DNA from: Streptococcus constellatus
Lineage (GTDB): Bacteria > Bacillota > Bacilli > Lactobacillales > Streptococcaceae
Direction of reading: 5' to 3'
Assembly (NCBI RefSeq): GCF_902167705.1
Contig: NZ_CABHMZ010000027.1
Coordinates: forward strand, 11,390 to 75,389
DNA length: 64,000 nucleotides
Positions 19,450-28,591 of the stretch are shown piece by piece. Every line of letters starts with the position of its first letter. The first letter of the stretch is position 1. A program made the translations under genes and the position numbers. Under the pieces are notes generated by a model, which saw only the letters and a list, made by a program, of their open reading frames with translations, did not search any database and was not told the DNA's origin.

Positions 19450-20432
19450 ATGAAATTAGGCATTATCGGAGCAGGTTTGATTGTTGAAGAATTTTTACCT
19501 AAATTGGTTCAATTAGATCAATTGGAAATTTTGGGAATTCAGAGCGTTCCCAGTGATATGGACAAGCTAAAGCAGTGGTGCACAAGGTATAACATTCCTC
19601 TAGCCACCAGCGATTTTGAGGAATTAAGTCAGTCTGGTATTGATACCGTCTATATTGCTGTTCCTAATTTTTTACACGTTAGCTTTGTCGAAAAGGCATT
19701 AACAAACGGACTCAATGTCATTGTCGAAAAACCAATGACAAGCAATAGCAAAGAAGCGCAACATTTGAAAGAATTAGCACAATCTAAAGGATTGTTCTTG
19801 TTTGAAGCGATTACGACGCGTTATTTCAAAACCTACCAAAAAATCCGTGAATGGTTACCAAAAATCGGTCAGATAAAATTAGTCGAAAGCAAGTACAGTC
19901 AATTTCTCGTCGTTACGATGCTTTCCAAAAAGGTGAGATTTTGCCTATTTTTGACCCAGCAAAAGCTGGCGGTGCCATGATGGACTTGAATCTCTATAAT
20001 TTGCATTTTGTCATGGGACTTTTTGGTCAACCAGAAGCGCAGCATTATTTTGCAAATGTGGAACGTGGGATTGATACAAGCGGGGTTGCTGTGTTGACCT
20101 ATCCAGACTTTATCACGATTTGTTCAGCAGCAAAAGACAGCAAGGGAAAATCTAGCAGCCTGATCCAAGGAACAAAAGGCTACATTGAAACAAGGCTATC
20201 TCCAAATCTCGTGGGAGAAGTAAAATTAGTCTTAAATGACGGTAGAAAAGAAAGTTTTGATGATGGTTCGTCACAAGCAAGACTCATTCCAGAATTTCAA
20301 GCATTTGTCAAAATAATCAATGACAATGATTTGGAAACTTGTTATAATGAACTTGAAGCTAGCCTTTCTGTCAGCAAGGTACAAACCCAACTGCGTAAAG
20401 AAGCAGGAATTATCTTTCCAATGGATAAATAA
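19450..20432 (+). pseudogene. Gfo/Idh/MocA oxidoreductase, single-base frameshift
   Basis: The first frame (19450-about 19900) gives the Rossmann domain MKLGIIGAGLIVEEF and the VEKPM catalytic-lysine motif. After GQIKLVESKYSQ the frame goes wrong and stops at 19980. The protein continues in another frame as ISRRYDAFQKGEILPIFDPAKAGGAMMDLNLYNLHF through 20432. Loss of one A in the AAT run at about 19899-19904 would explain it. Full length would be about 328 residues, normal for the family. AAAGGAGAAAA precedes the ATG. These enzymes oxidise or reduce sugars with NAD(P). Confidence 0.85.
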
Positions 20433-20959
20433 TGATGGCAAATGAAACGATTTTAGAGACAACAAAAGGCTATTATAAAACTGAACATCTGGAGGAGTTA
20501 GAGAGACTTGAAAATCAGCTGCGCTTTCAAACCTTTGAAAGCCAAGAGGCGCTAACTTTGGGCGAAAAAATACTCAGAAATGTAGAGCAAACTGAGAAAG
20601 TTGCTATTCAAGTTATTAGAGTATCTGACCAACTGCCGATTTTCCAATATATTGGCGACCAAGCCAAAGGACGGAATCTATATTTTGTTCAAGCAAAGGT
20701 GGCAACAGTACTAGCAATAGGACATAATAGCCTTTGGGCTTTGGTAGCTCACCATGCAGGTGAAATCACCTTGACAGAAGAGGATATGATTTCACAGTTG
20801 CCTGTTAGCGGCGCCTTTCCGATTAAGGTGGGTGAGGAGTTGATTGCTGTAATTGGCATATCAGGATTGAAAAATGGCGATGACTTTCGCATCTTGATTG
20901 CCGGTATAGCAGACTACCTTTCTATTCAACTAAAGCAGTTTACAGGATTTTTGATTTAA
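20432..20959 (+). CDS. UPF0303 / heme-binding-like (GlcG/HbpS fold) protein
   Basis: 175 residues, or 174 from the second ATG. The start overlaps the stop of the preceding pseudogene (TAATG). The pattern LRFQTFESQEALTLGEKIL near residues 28-46 and the middle DQAKGRNLYFVQAKVATVLAIGHNSLWAL match the UPF0303 family, which shares a fold with GlcG/HbpS proteins. Function is unproven. Its context among sugar oxidoreductases and an RpiR regulator suggests sugar metabolism rather than haem. Confidence 0.7.
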   Translation: MMANETILETTKGYYKTEHLEELERLENQLRFQTFESQEALTLGEKILRNVEQTEKVAIQVIRVSDQLPIFQYIGDQAKGRNLYFVQAKVATVLAIGHNSLWALVAHHAGEITLTEEDMISQLPVSGAFPIKVGEELIAVIGISGLKNGDDFRILIAGIADYLSIQLKQFTGFLI

Positions 20960-20965
20960 TTTGTA

Positions 20966-22011
20966 AAGGAGTTGGTTATTACGGCAACGGCAAAAGTACC
21001 AATCGTTACCATTTACCATTTTTAATGCGTCGACAAGATACTATTTTTGTAAAGACGATTTATGCCCCAACCTTGCGAGATGTTTGGGTTAGGTGGGAAG
21101 GGGCTCATTACACCGATAAGTTAGATGATATGTTGAATGACCCAGAAATTGATGTCGTTGTTGTGACAACACCTGCTCCAGCGCATTATGAGACAGCTAA
21201 GCAGGTCTTAGAAGCTGGAAAAAATCTTGTGCTTGAAAAGCCCTTTACCCAGTCTGTTAAGGAAGCACAAGAATTATTTGATTTAGCAAGAGAAAAAGGG
21301 CTCATGATACAAGGTTATCAAAATCGCCGATTTGATAGTGATTTTTTGACCACGCAAGCTGTGATTGCTTCTGGGAAATTGGGTGATTTATTAGAAGTCG
21401 AAATGCATTATGATTATTATCGTCCAGAAATTCCAGAGGGTGTTACTCATTATTCCAAGGATCAATCTTATATTTATAACCACGCTTGCCACACGGTAGA
21501 TCAAGTCTTGTCTTATTTTGGTAAGCCAGACCATATTCATTATGATGTGCGTCAGCTTTTAGGTACGGGACGGATGAATGATTATTTTGACCTTGATTTT
21601 TATTACCAAGAATCAACGGATAAATTTAAGGTTGCTCCTGGTGGCTTAAAAGTTTCTGTTAAATCAAGTTATTTCAGAGTAAAAGAACGTCCAAGTTTTG
21701 TCGTTTACGGTCGCAAAGGTATGTTTGTTAAATACGAAAAAGACCCTCAAGAAGCTGATTTGAAGAAATTTCACCTACCAGATCATGATGATTTTGGCTT
21801 AGATAAACCAGAAAATTTTGGAACGCTGACTTATTACGATGACAATGGTCATTACCACGAAGAAGCAGTAGAAACTGTCGTAGGAGATAATGGACGTTTC
21901 TACGATGCTTTGTACGAAACCATCATCCATCACAAACCGGCTTTGGTAACAGAAGAACAAACCATGCTCCAAATGGAAATCTTAGAAGAAGCCACGAAAG
22001 ATTTGAAATAA
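20966..22011 (+). pseudogene. YhhX-like Gfo/Idh/MocA oxidoreductase with lost start
   Basis: From the first ATG (21025) the frame encodes 328 residues matching YhhX-like oxidoreductases: VVVVTTPAPAHYETA, LEKPFTQSVKEA with the catalytic Lys, GYQNRRFDSDFLT and a C-terminal beta domain. Codons just upstream in the same frame still read GYYGNGKSTNRYHLPFL, the missing Rossmann start, and AAAGGAG lies at 20965-20971, but no ATG, GTG or TTG exists there. A short deletion of the start is the simplest reading. The product from 21025 would lack the nucleotide-binding loop; it may be dead or use an unusual start. Confidence 0.7.
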
Positions 22012-22020
22012 TTATAAAAA

Positions 22021-22132
22021 GGGGTCTGGCTTGAACTGACCCCCAAAAATTGGATAATAGTTAAAGGATTTCGTTCTGCATTGGACAGGGCTGAGTCCTT
22101 TATTTTGTTTTGCTACGTTTGTTGTCGTAAAA
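22021..22132. mobile_element. IS3-family end remnant (left of PTS island)
   Basis: TTGAACTGACCCCCAAAAATTGG followed by the segment TAAAGGATTTCGTTCTGC and CATTGGACAGGGCTGAG resembles the outer end of IS150-group IS3 elements, read in reverse. A related copy lies at 28026-28093. GGGGTC (22021-22026) and GACCCC (22038-22043) form a hairpin which, read on the minus strand, is followed by TTTTT and could act as a terminator. No transposase frame survives. Confidence 0.6.
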
Positions 22133-22148
22133 TAATGTTGTTTTATAC

Positions 22149-22186
22149 GAACCATTCACCTACTACAACAATTATAAAGCCAAAAG
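22149..22186. mobile_element. ISL3-family end fragment
   Basis: ATTCACCTACTACAACAAT followed by TATAAAGCC closely matches the ends at 58300-58329 and 56190-56214 (TTCACCCACTACAGAAAT and TATAGAGCC). Only the tip of the element is present. Confidence 0.5.
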
Positions 22187-22438
22187 ATTTATTAGGTTTT
22201 TGTTTCTGAGAATACAATATTATCCATTGAGCGAGAGCCATTTTATGTAATTCTCGTTTTTTACATTTAAGATAAAGGTATACAGATACAGAAATAGAAA
22301 ATCCAACTTGTGAGATGATTTTCTGAAATTAAGTTATGAGAAAAGTGACAATTTATTATTTGAAATAAGAAAAGGTAGGAAAAGAGAAGATATAAAACTA
22401 TATATAGGAATTATCATTATGAAACCAAAGACAATACA

Positions 22439-24397
22439 TTAGATTTCTGAAGATGGCATTTCACTTAAATTATCGTTAGAAATTGAATTTTGGATTAAAT
22501 TCATGAAATCATCAAACGAGCAACATTTTTGAACCTTACTTAATATTTCTTGTTCAGAAAAAAGAGAAATTAATGCTTCATATAGACCTCTAAAGTGCCC
22601 TAAGTCTGATTCACGTATAGAGATTAATAATACTAGCTTAACCTCATTATTATTCCAAGTTATACCATTAGGTATTATTGAAATGGCAATTCCTGTTTTT
22701 ATAGAGTCATTCACAGTCGAATGAGGTATTGCAATATTTCCAAATGAAGTGCTAGCAGCAGACTCACGTTTCCATACATTTTCTTCGAAGTTATCTAAAA
22801 CATATCCTTCATTTTTTAGTTGAGCTGACATTAAATTAATTACTTGCTTTTTGTTGTAACTACTTGATAGAAGGTTAAATAATTTAGGGTTAAAATATTG
22901 TTTAATAGCTGTTTCGTAGTTTCGTCGCTTTAAAAATTCTTGATGCTTACTGACGATATTTTGAATTTCATTCAGTTGCAATTCCAAATTAATTGGACTA
23001 ATATTTATTATTTTCATCCTACTAGTAAAGTTAATAGGTATAGTAGTGAATAAAATAATGTCATCATCTGTATGTTCAAAAGTAAATTTTTTCAATTCAT
23101 CCACTGTTTCAAAATTTTGGGTAAATTCGAGTTGGTTTCCAAAAAATTTATGTAGTTGATTAAAAATATTATCAGAAATTGATAGATAGTTAGGACATAA
23201 GAGGATAGCTTTCAATAGTTTATCATTAGAGCTTCGCCTATCTAATTCTGAGCCAATATGAATTGCTAAAAATGCAATTTCATCTTTTGATATTTCAATA
23301 TTAAATCTGTCCATTAAATCTAAGCCAATATATACTGCCATGTCAAAAATTAAAGGAGAACTTACTCGTAAAGTTTCTGATAATGGATTTTCAATTGTTC
23401 TATTTAATCTTGCTCGGAGTATTAATTTATTTAAATGAATTGAAAAAGAGGTTAGAAAAATTTGACTTGAAAGATCTATGTGGTACCTTTCTTTTAATAG
23501 AAAGATATACATTTTTCCAAGTTATAGTATTTCATTGTCTACAAGAGTTTCAATATCTAGATCACCATTATTCATATTAAGATTTAACTTAAATAATAGA
23601 TAAATTTCATCTAATTCGTATTTATTAAAATTTATCTGGAATTCATTTTCAATTTTTTCGATACATATATTAGTTAGTTTGTCAATCTTTTGAGGACTAC
23701 TAGTTTCAATAATTGTTGTTTCAGATAAACTATTACCAGTAAAATTTCTTTCAATAATTAAAGATAGGTGAGTTAATAGATTTTTGAAAGTAAAAATATT
23801 GGGGTAATAACCATTTTGTTTAAATGTATTTGTTAAAATGTTCATGAGTTTATCTGTATTAACATGAATAAAATATTCTTGAATACTTTTAATGTCAAAT
23901 ACTTTATTTTTAGTTTCTTTGCTAATTACAGATGTTATTAGTTTTCTTTTATTGGTTTCATCACCATTTAGAAAAAGTATGTTGTCTTTAATATCAAGAA
24001 ATACATTAAATTGTTTAAAATCACGCCACATCTGAAAAATGGTATTTTTTAATGTTGAAAAACTAATATATAAGTCTTCAGCTACATCAAATAAATCTGC
24101 AGATAAATTGGAAGAGCTAATTAAAAGTTTTAAAATATAGTCGGCGCGTTCTTGATAAGTATCAGGAATTTCACCAGATTCTTGATCTAATAATAATATA
24201 GCAGAATTCCGTTGGTTCAATTTATATCCTTTATTTGAGGATAGTATAATTGACTGACCATAAGTTTCATTAATTGATTTAATATAGTTTTTTACACTTC
24301 TAGACGAGACTTTTAATTCTTGTCCTAAATATTTAGAAGTGACTTCGGAATTGCTTGTAAGCAGAATATTTAATAATTGTTTCTCCTTATTTTTCAT
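22439..24397 (-). pseudogene. BglG/LicR-type PRD regulator with an in-frame stop
   Basis: On the minus strand the frame from 24397 gives an N-terminal helix-turn-helix (MKNKEKQLLNILLTSN, TSKYLGQELKVSSRSVKNYI) and the first PRD, then a TAA at 23524-23522. The same frame continues at once as LGKMYIFLLKERYHIDLSS through the second PRD, an EIIB-like part and an EIIA domain with FGNIAIPHSTV, whose His is the phosphorylation site. Without the stop the protein has 652 residues, normal for LicR/CelR activators. A single C-to-T change (CAA to TAA) would suffice. It is divergent from the PTS genes it should control. Confidence 0.85.
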
Positions 24398-24436
24398 CTT
24401 TCACCTCAAATTTTTGTCATTCATTAATATAGTTAT

Positions 24437-24531
24437 AGTATAATCAAAAATACTCATTTACTCAAACATCATAGTTCACCCTAGAGTGAAAAAGGTTGGT
24501 TGAGATAATCAAAAAATTAAGAGATAATCAA
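24437..24531 (+). promoter_or_regulatory. PTS operon control region with repeats
   Basis: A -10-like TATAAT lies at about 24438-24443. TTCAC (24475-24479) and GTGAA (24486-24490) form a small dyad, and GAGATAATCAA occurs twice, at 24502-24512 and 24521-24531, 19 bases apart. One or both may be binding sites for the PRD regulator. Inferred from position only. Confidence 0.4.
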
Positions 24532-24557
24532 TACATAAAAAATGGAGGTTCAAAAAA

Positions 24558-24875
24558 ATGAACAAAAAAATTATGCTATGTTGTGGAGCAGGAATGTCTA
24601 GTGGATTTTTAGCTAGTAATGCGCGTAAGTATGTCAAAAAAAATAAACTTAATTTGACTATTGAGGCGCGTAGTCATTCAGAAGTTGCAGAATACTTATC
24701 TATGATTGATGATTTGCTATTAGGACCGCATTATAAACTTGAATTAGAACATTTTAGACAACTAGCAGCACCATACAATGTTGTAGTAGATGTTATTCCA
24801 CAAGATATCTATGGTTCTCTAAACGGAGAAAAACTTATTGAATTTTCATTAAATTTAATAAAAGGTTCCAATTAA
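24558..24875 (+). CDS. PTS EIIB, lactose/cellobiose family
   Basis: 105 residues. The phosphorylated cysteine lies in MLCCGAGMSSGFLA (Cys8 or Cys9), the standard P-loop-like motif of EIIB-Cel. GGAGG precedes the ATG. It passes phosphate from EIIA to the incoming sugar at EIIC. It is first in an operon with EIIC, EIIA and a glycosidase, 16 to 17 bases apart. Base composition is clearly more AT-rich than in neighbouring core genes. Confidence 0.93.
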   Translation: MNKKIMLCCGAGMSSGFLASNARKYVKKNKLNLTIEARSHSEVAEYLSMIDDLLLGPHYKLELEHFRQLAAPYNVVVDVIPQDIYGSLNGEKLIEFSLNLIKGSN

Positions 24876-24891
24876 TAAAATAGGAGAGAAG

Positions 24892-26127
24892 ATGATGAAA
24901 AAATTAATAAATTGGTTAAGCGTAAGTTTTGCACCAAAAGCTAGTGAAATTTTCTCAAAACCAGTATTATCAGCTATTTCTTCCAGCATGCAGAAAGTAG
25001 TGCCATTTATCCTTACAGGATCACTAATATTTTTTTATAATGTTATTAAAACTTATATCACTTTCTTACCAGATTTATCTCCGATTGCTAATTTTAGCTT
25101 TGGATTATTAACATTAATTGTAACGTTTATGATAGCAAATCAATGTTTGGAAAAATTAAAACATCCGGAATATACTGTCAACGGTGGTTTGGCAGCTATT
25201 GGTGTACTGATGATGGTCGCGTTTCCGACAGGAGAAAATCAAGATAGCTTGAATCATTTTATTGCTAACCTGGGTCCATCAGGTATGGCTGTTGGAATGA
25301 TTGTAGGTCTTATAGTTTCTTTTATTTTTCATATTTGGGGAAAGATAAAATTTTTACAGGATAGTAGTATTCCTGACTTTGTAGTTTCATGGATTAATTT
25401 TTTAATTCCTAATATAATCGTTCTTGGAGCATCAATGCTTGTTGTAAATGTTTTTGGTATCAATTTATATCAAGCTATCATTAATATCTTTATGCCGATA
25501 AGTAGTATTGCACAAACATTACCAGGATTTATTATTATTTCTCTATTATATGCATTTTTCTATACATTAGGAATATCTTCATGGTTATGGAATGCTGTAA
25601 CTACACCAATTTTTATGACAGCAATAAATGAAAATATTGAATTAGTTAATGCAGGTAAAGAGGTGGTTAATATTGTTACATCGGAATCATTTTTTACTTT
25701 AGCATTTATTACTATGGGTGGAGTTTGTGCAACACTTGCTTTGAATATTCTTATGTGCTTTTCTAAATCAAATCAGCTAAAAATGTTAGGTCGAGTATTT
25801 ATAGCTCCATCTATCTTTAATATTAATGAACCACTTATGTTTGGAGCACCTGTTGTATTTAATCCAATTTTAATGTTGCCTGCATGGATAAATGCTGTAG
25901 TTGGTCCAGTTTATGTTTGGACATTGATGAAGACGGGATTGCTAAATATTCCTTCAAAGATGATACAAGTAGGTCAAATTCCAGCACCAGCATCAAGTGT
26001 AATGATTACTGAAGATTTAAGGGCAATCTTGTGGTGGGCAATTCTATTACTAATTTATACTTCTATTTGGTACCCATTCTTTAAGGTATTTGAGAAGGAA
26101 AAAATAGATGAAGAATTAGCAAGTTGA
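24892..26127 (+). CDS. PTS EIIC, cellobiose/beta-glucoside family
   Basis: 411 residues, about ten membrane segments. The conserved active-site region SIFNINEPLMFGAPVVFNPILMLP (around residues 310-335) is typical of EIIC-Cel/Lac. It forms the sugar channel in the membrane and works with the adjacent EIIB and EIIA. AGGAGAGAAG precedes the start. The island's glycosidase implies a beta-glucoside such as cellobiose, arbutin-like glucoside or a related disaccharide. Confidence 0.93.
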   Translation: MMKKLINWLSVSFAPKASEIFSKPVLSAISSSMQKVVPFILTGSLIFFYNVIKTYITFLPDLSPIANFSFGLLTLIVTFMIANQCLEKLKHPEYTVNGGLAAIGVLMMVAFPTGENQDSLNHFIANLGPSGMAVGMIVGLIVSFIFHIWGKIKFLQDSSIPDFVVSWINFLIPNIIVLGASMLVVNVFGINLYQAIINIFMPISSIAQTLPGFIIISLLYAFFYTLGISSWLWNAVTTPIFMTAINENIELVNAGKEVVNIVTSESFFTLAFITMGGVCATLALNILMCFSKSNQLKMLGRVFIAPSIFNINEPLMFGAPVVFNPILMLPAWINAVVGPVYVWTLMKTGLLNIPSKMIQVGQIPAPASSVMITEDLRAILWWAILLLIYTSIWYPFFKVFEKEKIDEELAS

Positions 26128-26142
26128 GATAGGAGGAATAAT

Positions 26143-26472
26143 ATGCCAGAAGAAAATGAATTGATTCACGTAGCAATGCAGATTATTTTGCATGCAGGTA
26201 ATGCCCGAAACTATTTAAACGAGGCTCTTGAGTATGCAAAAAAATTTGACTTTATTCAAGCAGAGGAAAAGATGGCAGAAGCAAGTGCAGAAATTATTCT
26301 TGCACATAAATCACAGACCTCTACAGTTCAAAATGAAATGAGCGGTAAAAGTTATGATTATTCATTGCTATTTAATCATGCTCAAGATACACTGATGACT
26401 GTGATGTCTGAAATCAATATTGGACAACAACTGATTGATATTCTTAAACTTATTAAGAAAGGGGAAGAGTAG
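26143..26472 (+). CDS. PTS EIIA, lactose/cellobiose family
   Basis: 109 residues, helical bundle. The phosphorylated histidine is in IILAHKSQTSTVQ (around residue 64), as in EIIA-Lac. AGGAGG precedes the ATG, and the glycosidase gene starts two bases after the stop region. It takes phosphate from HPr and gives it to EIIB. Confidence 0.92.
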   Translation: MPEENELIHVAMQIILHAGNARNYLNEALEYAKKFDFIQAEEKMAEASAEIILAHKSQTSTVQNEMSGKSYDYSLLFNHAQDTLMTVMSEINIGQQLIDILKLIKKGEE

Positions 26473-26474
26473 GC

Positions 26475-27923
26475 ATGCAAGAAAAATTTCCAGATACATT
26501 CTTATGGGGTGCATCAACTAGCGCCTATCAAGTAGAAGGAGCTGCATACGAAGATGGTAAAAAAGCTTCGCAACAAGATTATATAAATAGAGAAAGTTAT
26601 AAATTAAAGGGATTTGCGACGGCAGATATTGCAAGTGATCATTATCATCGGTATAAAGAGGATGTATCTCTGATGAAGGAAATGGGATTAACGTGTTATC
26701 GTTTTTCAATTGCATGGTCGCGCGTCTTCCCAGATGGCATTGGCAAGGTGAATGAAAAAGGTATTCAATTTTATAGAAATCTAATTGATGAATTATTAAA
26801 AAATAACATTGAACCAATTGTTACCTTATATCATTATGATTTACCCATGGTCTTGGTTGAAAAATATGATGGTTGGATAAGTCGAGAAGTTGTTAAGGAT
26901 TTTGAGTATTATGCTAGATACGTTATTTCTGAATTTAAAGATAAAGTAAAATATTGGACTACAATCAATGAACAGAGCATCATTGTACAATATATTGATA
27001 GAAAAAATTATATTCCTGAAAAATATCAGGGAAATAACCAAATTCGCTATCAGATTAATCATCATATGAATTTAGCTCATGCGACAGCTTGTAAGTTAGT
27101 GCATGAGCTAGTGCCAAATGGATTAGTTGGTGCAGCTTTGGGTTATGCTCCTGTATATCCTCTTACTTCAGATCCTAAAGATTGTATGGCGGCTCAAAAC
27201 GCTCATGATCTGAGAAATGCCTTCTTTCTAGATGCTTATTTTAAGGGAGAATATACAAAATCAGCTATGATTTATCTTGAAGAGCATGGGTTAGCTCCTA
27301 TTATTGAGGAGGGAGACTTAGAGCTTATGAAGGAAGGATATTCGGACTTCTTGGCTTTGAATTACTATTATAGTGATTGTGCAAAATATTGCCCAGATGA
27401 CGGCACAAAAGAAATTCGCTATAATGGTGTGAACCTAACTGGAAAGAAAGGTGAAATGTCAGGATTTGAGACACATCCCGGTTTTTATGAGATGTGTAAA
27501 AATCCAAAATTAGATACTACAGATTGGGACTGGTCAATTGATTCAATTGGCTTGGAATACTTATTAAGAGATATCTATGCACGATATGGAAAACCATTGA
27601 TGATAACCGAAAACGGTATTGGTGCATTTGATACATTGGTAGAGGACAAAGCCATTCATGACCCTTACAGAATTAACTATTTGCGAGATCATATTATTGC
27701 AATGAAAGCAGCAATTGATAAAGGTGTTGAAATGATGGCATACTGTCCTTGGTCAGCAATTGACTTGCTATCAACAAGTAATGGGGTGAAAAAGCGATAT
27801 GGGTTCATTTATGTTGATAGAACGGATGATGATCCTAAAGAATTAGCTCGCTATAAAAAAGATTCTTATTATTGGTATAAAAAAGTAATTAAAACAAAGG
27901 GCAATGACTTGGGGGATATATAA
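26475..27923 (+). CDS. 6-phospho-beta-glucosidase, GH1 family
   Basis: 482 residues, full length for GH1. N-terminal LWGASTSAYQVEGA is the family signature. The acid/base is Glu166 in TTINEQ and the nucleophile is the Glu of ITENG near residue 378. It hydrolyses the 6-phosphorylated beta-glucoside delivered by the PTS. Many GH1 members have NEP or NEI after the acid/base; here it is NEQ, a minor difference that leaves the Glu intact. AAAGGGGAAGAG precedes the ATG. Confidence 0.93.
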   Translation: MQEKFPDTFLWGASTSAYQVEGAAYEDGKKASQQDYINRESYKLKGFATADIASDHYHRYKEDVSLMKEMGLTCYRFSIAWSRVFPDGIGKVNEKGIQFYRNLIDELLKNNIEPIVTLYHYDLPMVLVEKYDGWISREVVKDFEYYARYVISEFKDKVKYWTTINEQSIIVQYIDRKNYIPEKYQGNNQIRYQINHHMNLAHATACKLVHELVPNGLVGAALGYAPVYPLTSDPKDCMAAQNAHDLRNAFFLDAYFKGEYTKSAMIYLEEHGLAPIIEEGDLELMKEGYSDFLALNYYYSDCAKYCPDDGTKEIRYNGVNLTGKKGEMSGFETHPGFYEMCKNPKLDTTDWDWSIDSIGLEYLLRDIYARYGKPLMITENGIGAFDTLVEDKAIHDPYRINYLRDHIIAMKAAIDKGVEMMAYCPWSAIDLLSTSNGVKKRYGFIYVDRTDDDPKELARYKKDSYYWYKKVIKTKGNDLGDI

Positions 27924-28025
27924 TTTCTGAATTATAAATATTGCGTATTATGTTTCCTATTAATTAGGGCTGTGGATAAATCAACTAAATAGCAAAGTTT
28001 CAAAGTATAATAATGTACGGGTTAG

Positions 28026-28093
28026 TTGGACTATTAGTGAAAGGATTGAGTTCTGTATTGGACAGAGTTCAGTCTTTTTAGTTTTGCTTTATT
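28026..28093. mobile_element. IS3-family end remnant (right of PTS island)
   Basis: Contains GTGAAAGGATTGAGTTCTG and TATTGGACAGAGTTCAG, aligning with the copy at 22046-22115 in the same orientation at roughly 70 percent by eye. No transposase coding is left. Together the two copies bracket the PTS island. Confidence 0.55.
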
Positions 28094-28295
28094 ATAATAG
28101 TGGGTATAATTGATAATTGTCTTAAGCTACTCAGAGAATGAAAGGTTTACTGAAGCCCCTAAAATATTTTTACTTTCAGAATACTCAAGAAAGATTCTAT
28201 CATGTCAGTATTGATATCATTCTCTTTATAATTTTAGGTAAAGATGAAGCGATTTTTCCTTTCTGTTTTAACTGATATATGTTTACTTTATCTTC

Positions 28296-28506
28296 CTAAC
28301 CTGATTTCATATAAAAAGATTCTAAAGATTCATTTTGGGAGTAAGGATTGTTATGATTCTTTTCAATTAGAATTTGGTTGTATAGTTCATATGGTGTACA
28401 TTCAAAAAGTTTCATAAGCTCTAATGTGTTTTTATCTACTGTAGAAATTACAGTGAGTTTCTTTAATCGATTTTTGAAAGTTATGTAGAAAAGGTACAGA
28501 AAATCT
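28296..28506 (-). pseudogene. Unidentified gene remnant, C-terminal fragment
   Basis: The minus strand has about 70 open codons ending in TAG, reading FKNRLKKLTVISTVDKN, then TLELMKLFECTPYELYNQ and ending SLESFYMKSG. Composition looks protein-like, but there is no start codon with a ribosome site and a TGA bounds it upstream. I do not recognise the family. It lies in the debris zone between the PTS island and the ATPase gene. Confidence 0.35.
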
Positions 28507-28591
28507 CATGTTTTCCAGTTTTATGACTTTTCTACAATCCAAATATAACTTTTTTGATAGAATAATAGTATAACTCGTGAATGGAGGCTAT

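Larger units (their letters stand above)
27924..28591. other. 668-base intergenic region with element remnants
   Basis: No intact gene. It contains the second IS3-type remnant (28026-28093) and a decayed coding fragment on the minus strand (28296-28506). TATAAC near 28570 is a possible -10 for the P-type ATPase. Confidence 0.5.
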
